Notes under the pieces: model-generated
The model's input: the letters and a program-made list of their open reading frames with translations, nothing else
Databases searched by the model: none
Told to the model about the DNA's origin: nothing
Position numbers and translations under genes: made by a program
Assembly: GCA_002421605.1 (NCBI GenBank)
Contig: DISJ01000016.1
Span: 39,034-103,033, forward strand
Reading direction: 5' to 3'
Length of the DNA: 64,000 nt
From: Rhodobacteraceae bacterium UBA6213
Lineage (GTDB): Bacteria > Pseudomonadota > Alphaproteobacteria > Rhodobacterales > Rhodobacteraceae
In this document: positions 17,992 through 26,522 of the stretch, one piece after another
How the letters are laid out: each line of letters begins with the position of its first letter
Position numbering within the stretch: the stretch's first letter is position 1

Positions 17992-19152
17992 ATGAGCGCC
18001 TACATCCTCAGGCGGTTGCTGTTGATCATCCCGACTCTGTTCGGAATCATGTTGATCAACTTCGCACTGACCCAGTTCGTGCCCGGAGGGCCGATCGAGC
18101 AGATCATCGCCCAGATGGAGGGCGAGGGCGACGTGTTCCGTAACATTGCGGGCGGCGGCGACGCTGGGGCGCAAGGCGCCAGCGGCGGCGCGGGCGAAGA
18201 CCGCTATAGTGGCGCGCGCGGCTTGCCCCCCGAAATGCTTGACGCGCTAGAAGTGCAGATGGGTTTTGCGCGCATTGTCTGCGATCCGGGGCATGTGGGT
18301 GAACCAAACCTGAAGGCCGAGGATTGCCGCAAAGAAAAAATTTCTGCAGTGCGGCAGTTCATTACGATGATGGGCAACTACCTGCGCTTTGATTTTGGCG
18401 AGAGCTTCTTTCACTCAAGCTCGGTGATCGACCTCGTGCTCGACAAGATGCCGGTGTCGATCACGCTGGGGCTTTGGTCGACCCTGCTGGCCTACATAAT
18501 CTCGATCCCGCTTGGCATCCGCAAGGCGGTTAAGGATGGCAGCGCCTTTGACACATGGACCAGCGGTGTGATCATTGTGGGCTATGCGATCCCTGGCTTT
18601 TTGTTCGCGGTGCTGTTGATGGTGCTGTTCGCGGGTGGGAGCTATTGGAAAATCTTTCCGCTGCGCGGGCTGACCAGCGAAAACTGGAATGATCTGAGCT
18701 TGGTCGGCAAGGCTCTTGATTATCTGTGGCACATCACCTTGCCGGTCGTGGCCTCGACGATTTCCAGCTTTGCCACGCTGACCTTGCTGACCAAGAACAG
18801 CTTTCTTGACGAGATCAACAAGCAATACGTGATGACCGCGCGCGCCAAGGGCCAGACCGAGCGGCGGGTGCTGTACGGGCATGTGTTTCGCAATGCGATG
18901 CTGATCGTCATCGCCGGTTTCCCGAGCCTGTTTTTGGGTGTATTCTTTGGCGCCTCGATCCTGATCGAAACGATCTTTTCGCTTGATGGCCTAGGCCGGC
19001 TGGGGTTCGAAGCCGCAGTGGCGCGCAACTATCCGGTGATTTTCGGCACGCTCTATTTCTTTGGACTGATCGGACTTTTGGTCGGCATCCTGTCGGACCT
19101 GATGTATGTCTTTGTTGACCCGCGTATCGATTTTGAGCGGAGGGCCGGATGA
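17992..19152 (+). CDS. yejB: Peptide ABC transporter permease YejB
   Basis: 386-residue inner-membrane permease. Starts with the characteristic MSAYILRRLLLIIPTLFGIMLINFALTQFVPGGPIEQ-type N-terminal helix, followed by a periplasmic loop unusually rich in glycine and alanine (about 44-62), then five more membrane segments. The cytoplasmic EAA loop that contacts the ATPase is visible around YVMTARAKGQTERRVLYGHVFRNA (about 278-303). The stop overlaps the yejE start (ATGA), implying translational coupling. Confidence 0.94.
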   Translation: MSAYILRRLLLIIPTLFGIMLINFALTQFVPGGPIEQIIAQMEGEGDVFRNIAGGGDAGAQGASGGAGEDRYSGARGLPPEMLDALEVQMGFARIVCDPGHVGEPNLKAEDCRKEKISAVRQFITMMGNYLRFDFGESFFHSSSVIDLVLDKMPVSITLGLWSTLLAYIISIPLGIRKAVKDGSAFDTWTSGVIIVGYAIPGFLFAVLLMVLFAGGSYWKIFPLRGLTSENWNDLSLVGKALDYLWHITLPVVASTISSFATLTLLTKNSFLDEINKQYVMTARAKGQTERRVLYGHVFRNAMLIVIAGFPSLFLGVFFGASILIETIFSLDGLGRLGFEAAVARNYPVIFGTLYFFGLIGLLVGILSDLMYVFVDPRIDFERRAG

Positions 19153-20252
19153 AGCTTTCACCGCTCAACGCCCGCCGCTGGCGCAATTTCAAGTCAAACC
19201 GCCGCGCGTTCTGGTCGCTCTGGATTTTTCTGGCGGCTTTCGGACTGTCGCTGGTGGCCGAGGTGATAGCCAATGACAAGCCGATGCTGGTCGGCTACCA
19301 AGGCGAACTTTATTTTCCAGCCTATCGTTTCTATCCCGAAACTGCTTTTGGCGGTGACTTTCGTACTCAAGCCATTTACCGCGATCCGGCGGTACAATGC
19401 CTGATCGTATCGGGGGGGCGGCAGGAATGTTGGGATGACCCAGTAGGGATCACGGCACAGGCAAAAACCGGGGTGGTGAACGGCGAGGCGATCGAGCGGG
19501 GCTGGATGATCTGGCCGCTGATCCGTTATCACTATCGCACTATCAACAACGTTGGCGCGGCCCCTTCGGCACCAGATGCGGTGCATTGGCTTGGCACCGA
19601 TGATACTGCACGCGATGTCGCCGCGCGGGTGATCTACGGCTTTCGCACCTCGGTGTTGTTTGCACTGATCGTGACCAGCATTTCGTCAGTTCTGGGCGTC
19701 GCTGCGGGGGCAGTGCAGGGCTATTTTGGCGGGCGAACCGACCTGATCTTTCAGCGCGCGCTGGAAATCTGGGGCTCTACGCCCTCGCTTTACGTCATCA
19801 TCATCCTGTTTGCCATTCTCGGGCGCAGTTTCTGGCTTTTGGTATTTGTTACCATTCTGTTCGGCTGGCCCGCGCTAACGGGTGTGGTGCGGGCCGAGTT
19901 TCTGCGGGCGCGTAATTTCGAATATGTCCGCGCCGCCCGTGCGCTAGGGGTTTCGGACCGCGTCATCATGTTCCGCCATATCCTGCCGAACGCGATGGTG
20001 GCGACGTTGACGCTGATGCCGTTTGTGGTGACAGGTGCCATTTCCGGCCTCGCCTCGCTCGATTACCTCGGCTACGGGCTGCCCTCATCGGCACCCAGCC
20101 TTGGCGAACTGGCGTTGCAAGCCAAACAGAACCTGCAAGCGCCGTGGCTTGGTTTTTCGGCTTTTTTCACCTTTGCCCTGATGCTCTCGCTCTTGGTCTT
20201 CATCTTTGAAGGCGTGCGCGACGCGTTTGACCCGCGAAAGACATTCAAATGA
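19149..20252 (+). CDS. yejE: Peptide ABC transporter permease YejE
   Basis: 367-residue permease partner of YejB. An N-terminal membrane helix (about 22-42) precedes a large periplasmic segment containing HWLGTDDTARDVAARVIYGFR, typical of the DppC/YejE type, then five membrane segments. The EAA loop is at FEYVRAARALGVSDRVIMFRHILPN (about 257-281). Overlaps yejB and yejF by four bases on each side. Confidence 0.94.
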   Translation: MKLSPLNARRWRNFKSNRRAFWSLWIFLAAFGLSLVAEVIANDKPMLVGYQGELYFPAYRFYPETAFGGDFRTQAIYRDPAVQCLIVSGGRQECWDDPVGITAQAKTGVVNGEAIERGWMIWPLIRYHYRTINNVGAAPSAPDAVHWLGTDDTARDVAARVIYGFRTSVLFALIVTSISSVLGVAAGAVQGYFGGRTDLIFQRALEIWGSTPSLYVIIILFAILGRSFWLLVFVTILFGWPALTGVVRAEFLRARNFEYVRAARALGVSDRVIMFRHILPNAMVATLTLMPFVVTGAISGLASLDYLGYGLPSSAPSLGELALQAKQNLQAPWLGFSAFFTFALMLSLLVFIFEGVRDAFDPRKTFK

Positions 20253-21841
20253 GCGCGGTGCTAGAGGTCAAAAACCTGAACGTGCGGTTTCGCCAAGACG
20301 GGCAGACCATCCACGCCGTGCGTGGTGCCAGTTTTACAGTTGGCAAGGGCGAGACAGTGGCACTGGTCGGCGAAAGCGGGTCGGGCAAGTCGGTGACGGC
20401 ACTGGCGACCGTGTCGCTTCTGCCCGGAAGTGCTGAGATCGAGGGCTCGATCAACTACCTCGGGCAGGAAATGGTCGGTGCCAGCAAGGCGCTGTTGCTG
20501 AAGGTGCGCGGCAACGACATCAGCTTTATTTTTCAGGAACCGATGACCAGCCTCAACCCGCTGCACACGATCGAACGGCAACTGGCCGAAAGCCTCGCGT
20601 TGCATCAGGGTTTGCAGGGGGCTGCGGCGCGATTGCGGATTATCGAACTTTTGGAGAAGGTCGGCATCGACAACGCCGAACGCAGGCTCGCCGACTACCC
20701 CCACCAGCTTTCGGGCGGGCAGCGGCAGCGGGTGATGATCGCAATGGCGCTGGCAAACGGGCCGGAACTGCTGATTGCTGATGAGCCGACAACCGCGCTT
20801 GATGTTACGATTCAGGCGCAGATTCTGGAACTTCTGGCAGAGTTGAAGCGCGCCGAGGGCATGAGCCTTTTGTTCATCAGCCACGATCTGAATATCGTGC
20901 GCCGCATTGCCGACCGGGTTTGCGTGATGCAGGGCGGCGAGATTGTTGAACAGGGGCCGGTCGGCGAAATATTCGCCAACCCGCAGCACCCCTACACGCG
21001 CAAGCTTTTAGCGGCCGAGCCACAGGGTGCCCCCGACCCGGTGCCCGAAGGTGCAGACGAACTTGTGCATACCGAGCATCTCAAGGTCTGGTTTCCAATC
21101 CAGCGCGGGATGTTGCGCAAAACCGTCGGCTACGTGAAGGCGGTGAACGACGCGAGCCTGAGCGTGCGTGCGGGCGAAACGCTGGGCATTGTTGGCGAAA
21201 GCGGATCGGGTAAAACCACGCTGGCACTGGCGATCATGCGGTTAATCGCCTCGGAAGGGCCGGTGGTCTATGCGGGCAACGATATCTCGCACCTGCCCCC
21301 GCGCGCATTGCGCAGGCTGCGCCGCGATATGCAGATCGTGTTTCAAGACCCGTTCGGCAGCCTTTCGCCGCGCATGACCGCAGAACAGATCATTGCCGAA
21401 GGCTTGACCGTGCATGGAGTCGAGCCGGGCCGCAACCGGCGCGACATGGTCTCTGAGGTGATGGTCGAGGTGGGCCTCGATCCCGCCAGTATGACGCGCT
21501 ACCCGCACGAGTTTTCCGGCGGTCAGCGCCAGCGCATTGCCATCGCCCGCGCGATGATCCTGCGCCCGCGTCTGGTGGTGCTGGATGAACCAACCTCGGC
21601 GCTCGACATGACGGTGCAAGTGCAGATCGTAGACCTTTTGCGCGACCTGCAGCGCCGCCACGGCCTCGCGTATCTGTTCATCAGCCACGATCTGCGTGTG
21701 GTCAGGGCACTGGCGCACAAGGTAATGGTGATGAAGGCGGGTGATGTGGTCGAGGAAGGATCGGCGGGCGATCTGTTTTCCGCTCCCCGCACCGCCTATA
21801 CGCGTGAACTTATGGCAGCGGCGCTGGGGCAGAAGCTATGA
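20249..21841 (+). CDS. yejF: Peptide ABC transporter ATP-binding protein YejF (duplicated)
   Basis: 530 residues with two complete ATPase halves in one chain, as in YejF. Walker A: GESGSGKS (about 42-49) and GESGSGKT (about 316-323). Signature motifs: LSGGQRQRVMIAMAL and FSGGQRQRIAIARAM. Walker B segments: LLIADEPTTALD and LVVLDEPTSALD. The end of each half carries the oligopeptide-type HPYTRKLL/ TAYTRELM segment. Energises the YejB/YejE permease. Its stop overlaps the start of the next gene, a glycosyltransferase (ATGA). Confidence 0.95.
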   Translation: MSAVLEVKNLNVRFRQDGQTIHAVRGASFTVGKGETVALVGESGSGKSVTALATVSLLPGSAEIEGSINYLGQEMVGASKALLLKVRGNDISFIFQEPMTSLNPLHTIERQLAESLALHQGLQGAAARLRIIELLEKVGIDNAERRLADYPHQLSGGQRQRVMIAMALANGPELLIADEPTTALDVTIQAQILELLAELKRAEGMSLLFISHDLNIVRRIADRVCVMQGGEIVEQGPVGEIFANPQHPYTRKLLAAEPQGAPDPVPEGADELVHTEHLKVWFPIQRGMLRKTVGYVKAVNDASLSVRAGETLGIVGESGSGKTTLALAIMRLIASEGPVVYAGNDISHLPPRALRRLRRDMQIVFQDPFGSLSPRMTAEQIIAEGLTVHGVEPGRNRRDMVSEVMVEVGLDPASMTRYPHEFSGGQRQRIAIARAMILRPRLVVLDEPTSALDMTVQVQIVDLLRDLQRRHGLAYLFISHDLRVVRALAHKVMVMKAGDVVEEGSAGDLFSAPRTAYTRELMAAALGQKL

Positions 21842-23058
21842 AGATTCTGTTCGTACACCAGAACTTTCCGGGCCAGTTTCCGCACCTTGCCCCGGCGCTG
21901 GCGGCGCGCGGGCATCAGGTTCTGGCGCTGACGGCAGAAACCAATGCGCGCAAGTCACCGGTGCGCGTGGTCAAATACCGAAAGCCTGAACCAATCACAA
22001 TCTCGCCACCGCTTACCCGCATGTACGCCGAATGCGCTGAACGTGGCGCCCGCGCGGCGCTGGCCGCCCAACAACTGCGCGATGAGCACGGCTATGTGCC
22101 GGACGTGATCTTTGGCCACTCGGGTTGGGGAGAGACGCTTTTTCTCAAGGAAGTATGGCCAGAGGCGCGGCTGCTGATTTATGCGGAACTGATGTACCGC
22201 ACCGAAGGGCTCGATACCGATTTCGACCCCGAGTTTCGCCGCGACGGCGTGGCGCCCCGGATTTCAACAACGGCGCGGGCGGCGCATCTGGTGCAGGCAA
22301 TGGTGCAGGCCGATGCGGCACTTGCGCCGACCGAGTTTCAGGCGGCAACCTTTCCGCCAGAGTTGCGTGCCAAGATCCGGGTCATCCATGATGGTATCGA
22401 TACCGACGTGGTGCGCCCCAACGCCAATGCGGTGCTGCAGATCCCCAACACAACGATTAGCCTTCGCGCCGGGGACGAGGTGGTGAGCTTTGTCAACCGT
22501 TCGCTGGAACCTTACCGTGGTTATCACAGCTTCATGCGCGCGCTGCCTGGTGTACTCGCCTCGCGGCCTCGTGCGCACGTCGTGATCGTAGGAGACGAAG
22601 GGCAAAGCTACGGTGCGGCACCAAAAGACGGTATCAGCTGGAAGCAGCGCTACCTCGATGAGGTGCGCGAGCGGATCGATCTTTCGCGCGTGCATTTTTT
22701 GGGCCGCGTCCCCTATGCCACCTATCTTTCGTTGTTGCAGGTCACGCGGGTTCACGCCTACCTGACCTACCCCTTTGTGCTGTCGTGGTCCTGCCTTGAG
22801 GCGCTGGGCGCCGGGGCGCTGGTGGTGGGCTCTGACACCGCGCCGGTGCGCGAGGTCATCACAGACGGCGTAAACGGGCGGCTGGTGGATTTCTTCGACA
22901 TCCCCGGATGGTCGGCGGCGTTGACCGAGGCGCTAGCAAACCCCGCCGCCTCTGCCCACTTGCGCGCAGCGGCACGGCAAGGGGTGATTGCGCGCTATGA
23001 TCTGGCAGCGGCCTGCCTGCCGCGGCTGATCGACTTCGTGGAAAACACAGCGCGCTGA
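21838..23058 (+). CDS. Glycosyltransferase family 4 protein
   Basis: 406 residues, GT-B fold. The N-terminus MKILFVHQNFPGQFPHLAPALAARGH is typical of retaining group 1 glycosyltransferases; the C-terminal nucleotide-sugar domain shows VHFLGRVPYATYLSLLQ, TYPFVLSWSCLEALGAGALVVGSDTAPVREVI and an E-x7-E-like pattern (EALGAGALVVGSDTAPVRE), then DGVNGRLVDFFD. Probably cytoplasmic and acting on a lipid-linked or cell-surface glycan. It is fused translationally to yejF by a four-base overlap, so it is made with the peptide importer; the reason is unknown. Acceptor and donor cannot be named. Confidence 0.9.
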   Translation: MKILFVHQNFPGQFPHLAPALAARGHQVLALTAETNARKSPVRVVKYRKPEPITISPPLTRMYAECAERGARAALAAQQLRDEHGYVPDVIFGHSGWGETLFLKEVWPEARLLIYAELMYRTEGLDTDFDPEFRRDGVAPRISTTARAAHLVQAMVQADAALAPTEFQAATFPPELRAKIRVIHDGIDTDVVRPNANAVLQIPNTTISLRAGDEVVSFVNRSLEPYRGYHSFMRALPGVLASRPRAHVVIVGDEGQSYGAAPKDGISWKQRYLDEVRERIDLSRVHFLGRVPYATYLSLLQVTRVHAYLTYPFVLSWSCLEALGAGALVVGSDTAPVREVITDGVNGRLVDFFDIPGWSAALTEALANPAASAHLRAAARQGVIARYDLAAACLPRLIDFVENTAR

Positions 23059-23092
23059 TCCACCTACTGGGGTCCGTGAAAAGCGCAGCGCG

Positions 23093-23157
23093 CTCCGCGG
23101 GGGATATTTCTTTCTGAAGCAGATCAAATGCTTCAGTCAAAATATCCCCGCCGGAGG
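23093..23157. repeat. Palindromic intergenic repeat, copy 1
   Basis: About 65 bases forming a nested palindrome: an inner arm pair CTGAAGCA / TGCTTCAG and an outer GGGGATATTT / AATATCCCC pair with GC-rich ends. A second copy with the same centre but exchanged GC ends lies at 47455-47520. Here it sits between two convergent genes (glycosyltransferase and hemN), where it could end both transcripts. An 11-base direct repeat GCGCAGCGCGC flanks it (23083-23093 and 23167-23177), which may be chance in this GC-rich DNA or a target duplication. Confidence 0.8.
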
Positions 23158-23179
23158 CCAGCTACGGCGCAGCGCGCGC

Positions 23180-24535
23180 TTAGATTGCCGAGGAATGCCC
23201 TGATTTTGAAAGATCATAGGCATCAAAGCTGCGCGCGATCATGCGCGTCAGCGGGCGGCCCGGTTCGGGGATGAAAAGTGCCGCATCGGAAACCTCGACC
23301 ATCTCGCCGAATACTGCCTTGGTTGCGGCAAACATTTCTGCAAGGCGCGCGGGCGTAACCTCGAATGCGCCAAGAATTTCGGCCCGATCAATGCGGAAAT
23401 CGCACATCAGGGCTTCAATAAGGCGCGCACGTAGCCGATCTTCAGCAGTGAATACATGGCCCCGCACGGTTGAAAAACGCCGATCACGAATTGCCTGCGT
23501 ATGCGCGGAGGTGGCGGGGGCGTTTTGCGTAAAACCTTGCGGAAAGCGCGAGATCGACGAAGCGCCAAGCCCGACCAGCACCGGCGCCTGATCGTCGGTG
23601 TAGCCTTGGAAGTTGCGTTTCAGTTGCCCCGCCTTCAGCGCCTTCGCCAGCCCATCGGTTGGGCGTGCGAAATGGTCGATACCGATCTCGTCATATCCCG
23701 CGCCCAGAAAAAGCTGCCGCGCGGCCTCGAACAGGTGCAGTCGCTCTTGGGGAGTCGGCAAATGCTCGGTGGGAATCATGACCTGCCGGCGAGCCATCCA
23801 CGGCACATGCGCATACCCGTAAAGCGCCACCCGGTCGGGCGAGAGGCTGAGCAGCTTGTTCACGCTTTCGCTGATACGTGCTTCTGTCTGGTGCGGTAGT
23901 CCATAAAGAATGTCGGCATTAAGCGAGGCCACGCCGCGTGCGCGAATCATCGCCGCCGCCGCTGCGGTCAACTCGTAGCTTTGTTCACGCCCGATCACTT
24001 TTTGAATCTCGGGGTCGAAGTCCTGCACGCCGATCGAGGCACGATTTAGCCCCGCTTCGGCCAACGCATCCATGCGCGCGTCATCGATTTCGTTGGGGTC
24101 GATTTCTACCGAAAACTCGGCGCCCTCGCCCATCGGCACGGCTTCAAACACCGCCCCCGCAATGCGGCGGATCATGTCGGCGGGCATCAGCGTTGGGGTG
24201 CCCCCGCCCCAGTGCAACCGCGATAGGGTAACGCCAGGCGCGAGCCTTTCCTTGAGCATTTTCAACTCGGCCAGCAGCACTTTGGCGTAGGCGCGCACCG
24301 GGTCGTCGCTTTGCGTGCCCTGGGTTCGGCAGGCGCAAAACCAGCACAGGGTGCGGCAGAACGGCACGTGCATGTAGAGTGAAATTGACGAGCCTGCCGG
24401 GATTGCTTCAATCCATGCCGCAAACTCCTTCGGTCCGACGGCGTCGGAGAAGTGCGGGGCAGTTGGGTAGCTCGTATAGCGAGGCACCCGTGCGTCGAAA
24501 AGCCCGAGCCGGGTCAGTTGCGATTCCTGATTCAT
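23180..24535 (-). CDS. hemN: Oxygen-independent coproporphyrinogen III oxidase
   Basis: Radical-SAM enzyme that converts coproporphyrinogen III to protoporphyrinogen IX without O2; 451 residues. The Fe-S motif C60-x3-C64-x2-C67-x-C69 is seen in PFCRTLCWFCACRT, followed by the glycine-rich LHWGGGTPTLM. YTSYPTAPHF near residue 20 is the usual HemN N-terminal signature. It is transcribed away from fnrL; a shared FNR box lies 36 bases before its ATG. No ribosome binding site is evident before ATG 24535, and a class II FNR promoter would start transcription almost at the ATG. The O2-dependent counterpart hemF is 16 kb away in the same window. Confidence 0.96.
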   Translation of the reverse strand: MNQESQLTRLGLFDARVPRYTSYPTAPHFSDAVGPKEFAAWIEAIPAGSSISLYMHVPFCRTLCWFCACRTQGTQSDDPVRAYAKVLLAELKMLKERLAPGVTLSRLHWGGGTPTLMPADMIRRIAGAVFEAVPMGEGAEFSVEIDPNEIDDARMDALAEAGLNRASIGVQDFDPEIQKVIGREQSYELTAAAAAMIRARGVASLNADILYGLPHQTEARISESVNKLLSLSPDRVALYGYAHVPWMARRQVMIPTEHLPTPQERLHLFEAARQLFLGAGYDEIGIDHFARPTDGLAKALKAGQLKRNFQGYTDDQAPVLVGLGASSISRFPQGFTQNAPATSAHTQAIRDRRFSTVRGHVFTAEDRLRARLIEALMCDFRIDRAEILGAFEVTPARLAEMFAATKAVFGEMVEVSDAALFIPEPGRPLTRMIARSFDAYDLSKSGHSSAI

Positions 24536-24570
24536 GCCGGTATCATTAGAGTCCGACGCGCAATAGAACC

Positions 24571-24584
24571 TTGACCCAAATCAA
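24571..24584. promoter_or_regulatory. FNR box shared by hemN and fnrL
   Basis: TTGACCCAAATCAA matches the TTGAT-N4-ATCAA consensus with one change. Its centre is 41.5 bases upstream of position 24536, one base before the hemN ATG, the standard activating spacing for FNR. On the other side it is 10 bases before the fnrL ATG, so there it would block rather than activate, giving FnrL self-repression. Confidence 0.85.
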
Positions 24585-24593
24585 AGAGAGCAG

Positions 24594-25340
24594 ATGACCT
24601 TCGAGGACATCCTTCCGGCGTCGCCGTCTTGTGCCGACTGCCCGATACGACACCGTGCGGTTTGCTCGCGCTGTGATGAGCGCGAATTGGGTCAGCTTGA
24701 GGAAATCAAGTACTACCGCAGCTTCGAGGCTGGCCAGATGGTGATCTGGTCTGGCGACAAGATGGATTTCGTGGCCTCAGTAGTTTCGGGCATCGCCACG
24801 CTGACGCAAACGTTGGAAGACGGGCGCACGCAGATGGTGGGGCTATTGCTGCCCTCTGACTTTGTTGGTCGCCCGGGGCGTGAGTTTGCGCCCTATAACA
24901 TTAGCGCGACGACCGATCTGCTGATGTGCTGTTTTCGCAAGAAGCCGTTTGAAGAAATGATGTTCAGCACCCCACATATTGCGCAACGGTTGCTGGAAAT
25001 GACGCTTGATGAGCTTGATTCGGCGCGGGAATGGATGCTGCTGCTTGGCCGCAAGACCGCGCGCGAAAAGATTGCGAGCCTGCTTGCGATCGTGGCGCAG
25101 CGCGATGCGGCGGTAAAACTGCGCACACAACGCGGGCGGATGATCTTTGATCTGCCGCTGACGCGCGAGGCGATGGCAGATTACCTTGGACTGACGCTTG
25201 AAACGGTCAGTCGCCAGATTTCGGCTCTCAAGCGCGAAGGCATCATCGAACTGGAAGGCAAGCGGCACGTCACAGTGCCTGATTTCGACCGTCTGCTGAA
25301 CGAGGCGGGCGACGATGCCGACGGCGGATTGCCGACCTGA
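24594..25340 (+). CDS. fnrL: Crp/Fnr family oxygen-responsive regulator FnrL
   Basis: 248-residue anaerobic regulator. Cysteines for an O2-labile 4Fe-4S cluster are at C13, C16, C24 and/or C27 at the N-terminus and C112/C113 in LLMCCFRKK, as in FnrL of Rhodobacter. The cyclic-nucleotide-like sensory domain is followed by a dimer helix and a winged helix with the recognition segment LGLTLETVSRQISALKREG (about 197-216), whose E-x2-S-R core reads TTGAT half sites. Clustered with its likely targets hemN, a universal stress gene and the cbb3 oxidase genes, each with an FNR box. An FNR box next to its own start implies autoregulation. Confidence 0.96.
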   Translation: MTFEDILPASPSCADCPIRHRAVCSRCDERELGQLEEIKYYRSFEAGQMVIWSGDKMDFVASVVSGIATLTQTLEDGRTQMVGLLLPSDFVGRPGREFAPYNISATTDLLMCCFRKKPFEEMMFSTPHIAQRLLEMTLDELDSAREWMLLLGRKTAREKIASLLAIVAQRDAAVKLRTQRGRMIFDLPLTREAMADYLGLTLETVSRQISALKREGIIELEGKRHVTVPDFDRLLNEAGDDADGGLPT

Positions 25341-25430
25341 TTCTCTGCAAGCTTAGCATTCTCGCGCCGCGATAATTGACCCGTGATGGCGCTTGAGCGG
25401 ACGCTACGCCCGCTCAGACGATTGGTCTAT

Positions 25431-26270
25431 TCAGTGTGCCATGAACACCGGCACTTCGGCCATTTCCAGCATGTGCCGGGTGGCGCCGCCCAAGATAGCT
25501 TCGCGAAAGCGCGAATGGCCATAGGCACCCATCACCACCATGTCGGCGTTGCTTTCGCGCACATGGCGATTGATGACATCGGAAACCCGAGGCATCGTGC
25601 GCGCCAGCACTGAAACCTCGGCTTTGATACCATGGCGCGCGAGCATCTGGCTGAGTTGCCCACCGGGGTCAGAGCGTTCCGGCCCGTGCGAGGGCGGATC
25701 AATGACGGTGATGTCAACAAGGTCAGCCGCGCGCAGGATCGGCAGTGCCGAACGCACCGCAGTAAGGGCCTCGGTGCTTTGGTTCCACGCCACCACGATG
25801 CGACGCATCGCCCCGAGTTCCTTTACATGGTCGGGCACAACCATGACCGGTGCCTGACTGTCGAACAGTGCCGCCTCAACGATACTTTCGGCGTCTTGGC
25901 TTCGGCCTTCGCCGTAAGGTTTTGCCAGAACCACAAGATCGGCGAAACGGGCGCGCGCACCAATCAGCGAGCCGATTGCGCCCAGTTGCGCCACGGCGCT
26001 TTCGGCGGACCAGCGCAGGTCTTCAGGTTCAAGCCGCTCGCGCACCCAAGCCTCGGCGGTCTTTGCTTCTTCTTCGGCGCGCTCGATGGTTTCCTGATGG
26101 ATGAAGGCGGTCGCGCCTGCGTAGTAATAGCCGGTTTGCGTGCGGTCGACGCCTAGGCAAAGCACCTCAAGATGCGCATCTTCGCGCCGTGCGACTGCCA
26201 CGGCGATATCGATTTGCGATGCTGCCAGCGTCGAATCCGTCACGATCGTGAAGATCGATTTGTAGCTCAT
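25431..26270 (-). CDS. Universal stress protein in the cbb3 oxidase cluster
   Basis: 279 residues with two tandem Usp domains; ATP signature GAYGHSRFREAILGGAT at the C-terminus. Start ATG 26270 has GGAAGGA 6 bases upstream; the frame continues to 26288 without support. It is divergent from ccoN and convergent with fnrL. An FNR box (26341-26354) lies at the right distance for activation, so expression at low oxygen is expected. Universal stress genes linked to fnr and cco genes are common in Rhodobacterales; the molecular role here is unknown. Confidence 0.9.
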   Translation of the reverse strand: MSYKSIFTIVTDSTLAASQIDIAVAVARREDAHLEVLCLGVDRTQTGYYYAGATAFIHQETIERAEEEAKTAEAWVRERLEPEDLRWSAESAVAQLGAIGSLIGARARFADLVVLAKPYGEGRSQDAESIVEAALFDSQAPVMVVPDHVKELGAMRRIVVAWNQSTEALTAVRSALPILRAADLVDITVIDPPSHGPERSDPGGQLSQMLARHGIKAEVSVLARTMPRVSDVINRHVRESNADMVVMGAYGHSRFREAILGGATRHMLEMAEVPVFMAH

Positions 26271-26340
26271 GGACTGTCCTTCCATCACGGGCCGTGCTGG
26301 CCTACTTAGGGGTTTTTATGCAATTCTAGGTCGTAGCGCT

Positions 26341-26354
26341 TTGACAGGGATCAA
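26341..26354. promoter_or_regulatory. FNR box upstream of the universal stress gene
   Basis: TTGACAGGGATCAA, one mismatch from consensus. Minus-strand transcription starting 41.5 bases from its centre would begin near 26306, leaving a 36-base leader before ATG 26270, and an A/T-rich TAAAAA lies at the expected -10. Confidence 0.8.
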
Positions 26355-26411
26355 TTTCCTTTGTTCCGGCGCGGGTAAGTGCGACAAAACGGCTCAGTTC
26401 GGGGCTTAGAC

Positions 26412-26425
26412 TTGATACAGATCAA
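26412..26425. promoter_or_regulatory. FNR box upstream of ccoNOQP
   Basis: TTGATACAGATCAA is a perfect TTGAT-N4-ATCAA site, 97 bases before the ccoN start codon. Activation from -41.5 would place the transcript start near 26460 with a leader of about 60 bases that contains a small CCAGG/CCTGG hairpin. Confidence 0.9.
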
Positions 26426-26522
26426 AGAACCAAGGACTGTGCAAGGCGACAAGAGGACCAGTCAAAAGGTTGCCCAGGCATAAGACCTGGCAGCAATGAC
26501 GTGACGAAGGGACACTTAAAAA

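Noticed and set aside
25394..25416. Hairpin TGAGCGG/CCGCTCA between fnrL and the universal stress gene as a terminator
   Set aside because: Short 7-bp stem with a 9-base loop and no T run on either strand; too weak to list as a feature.
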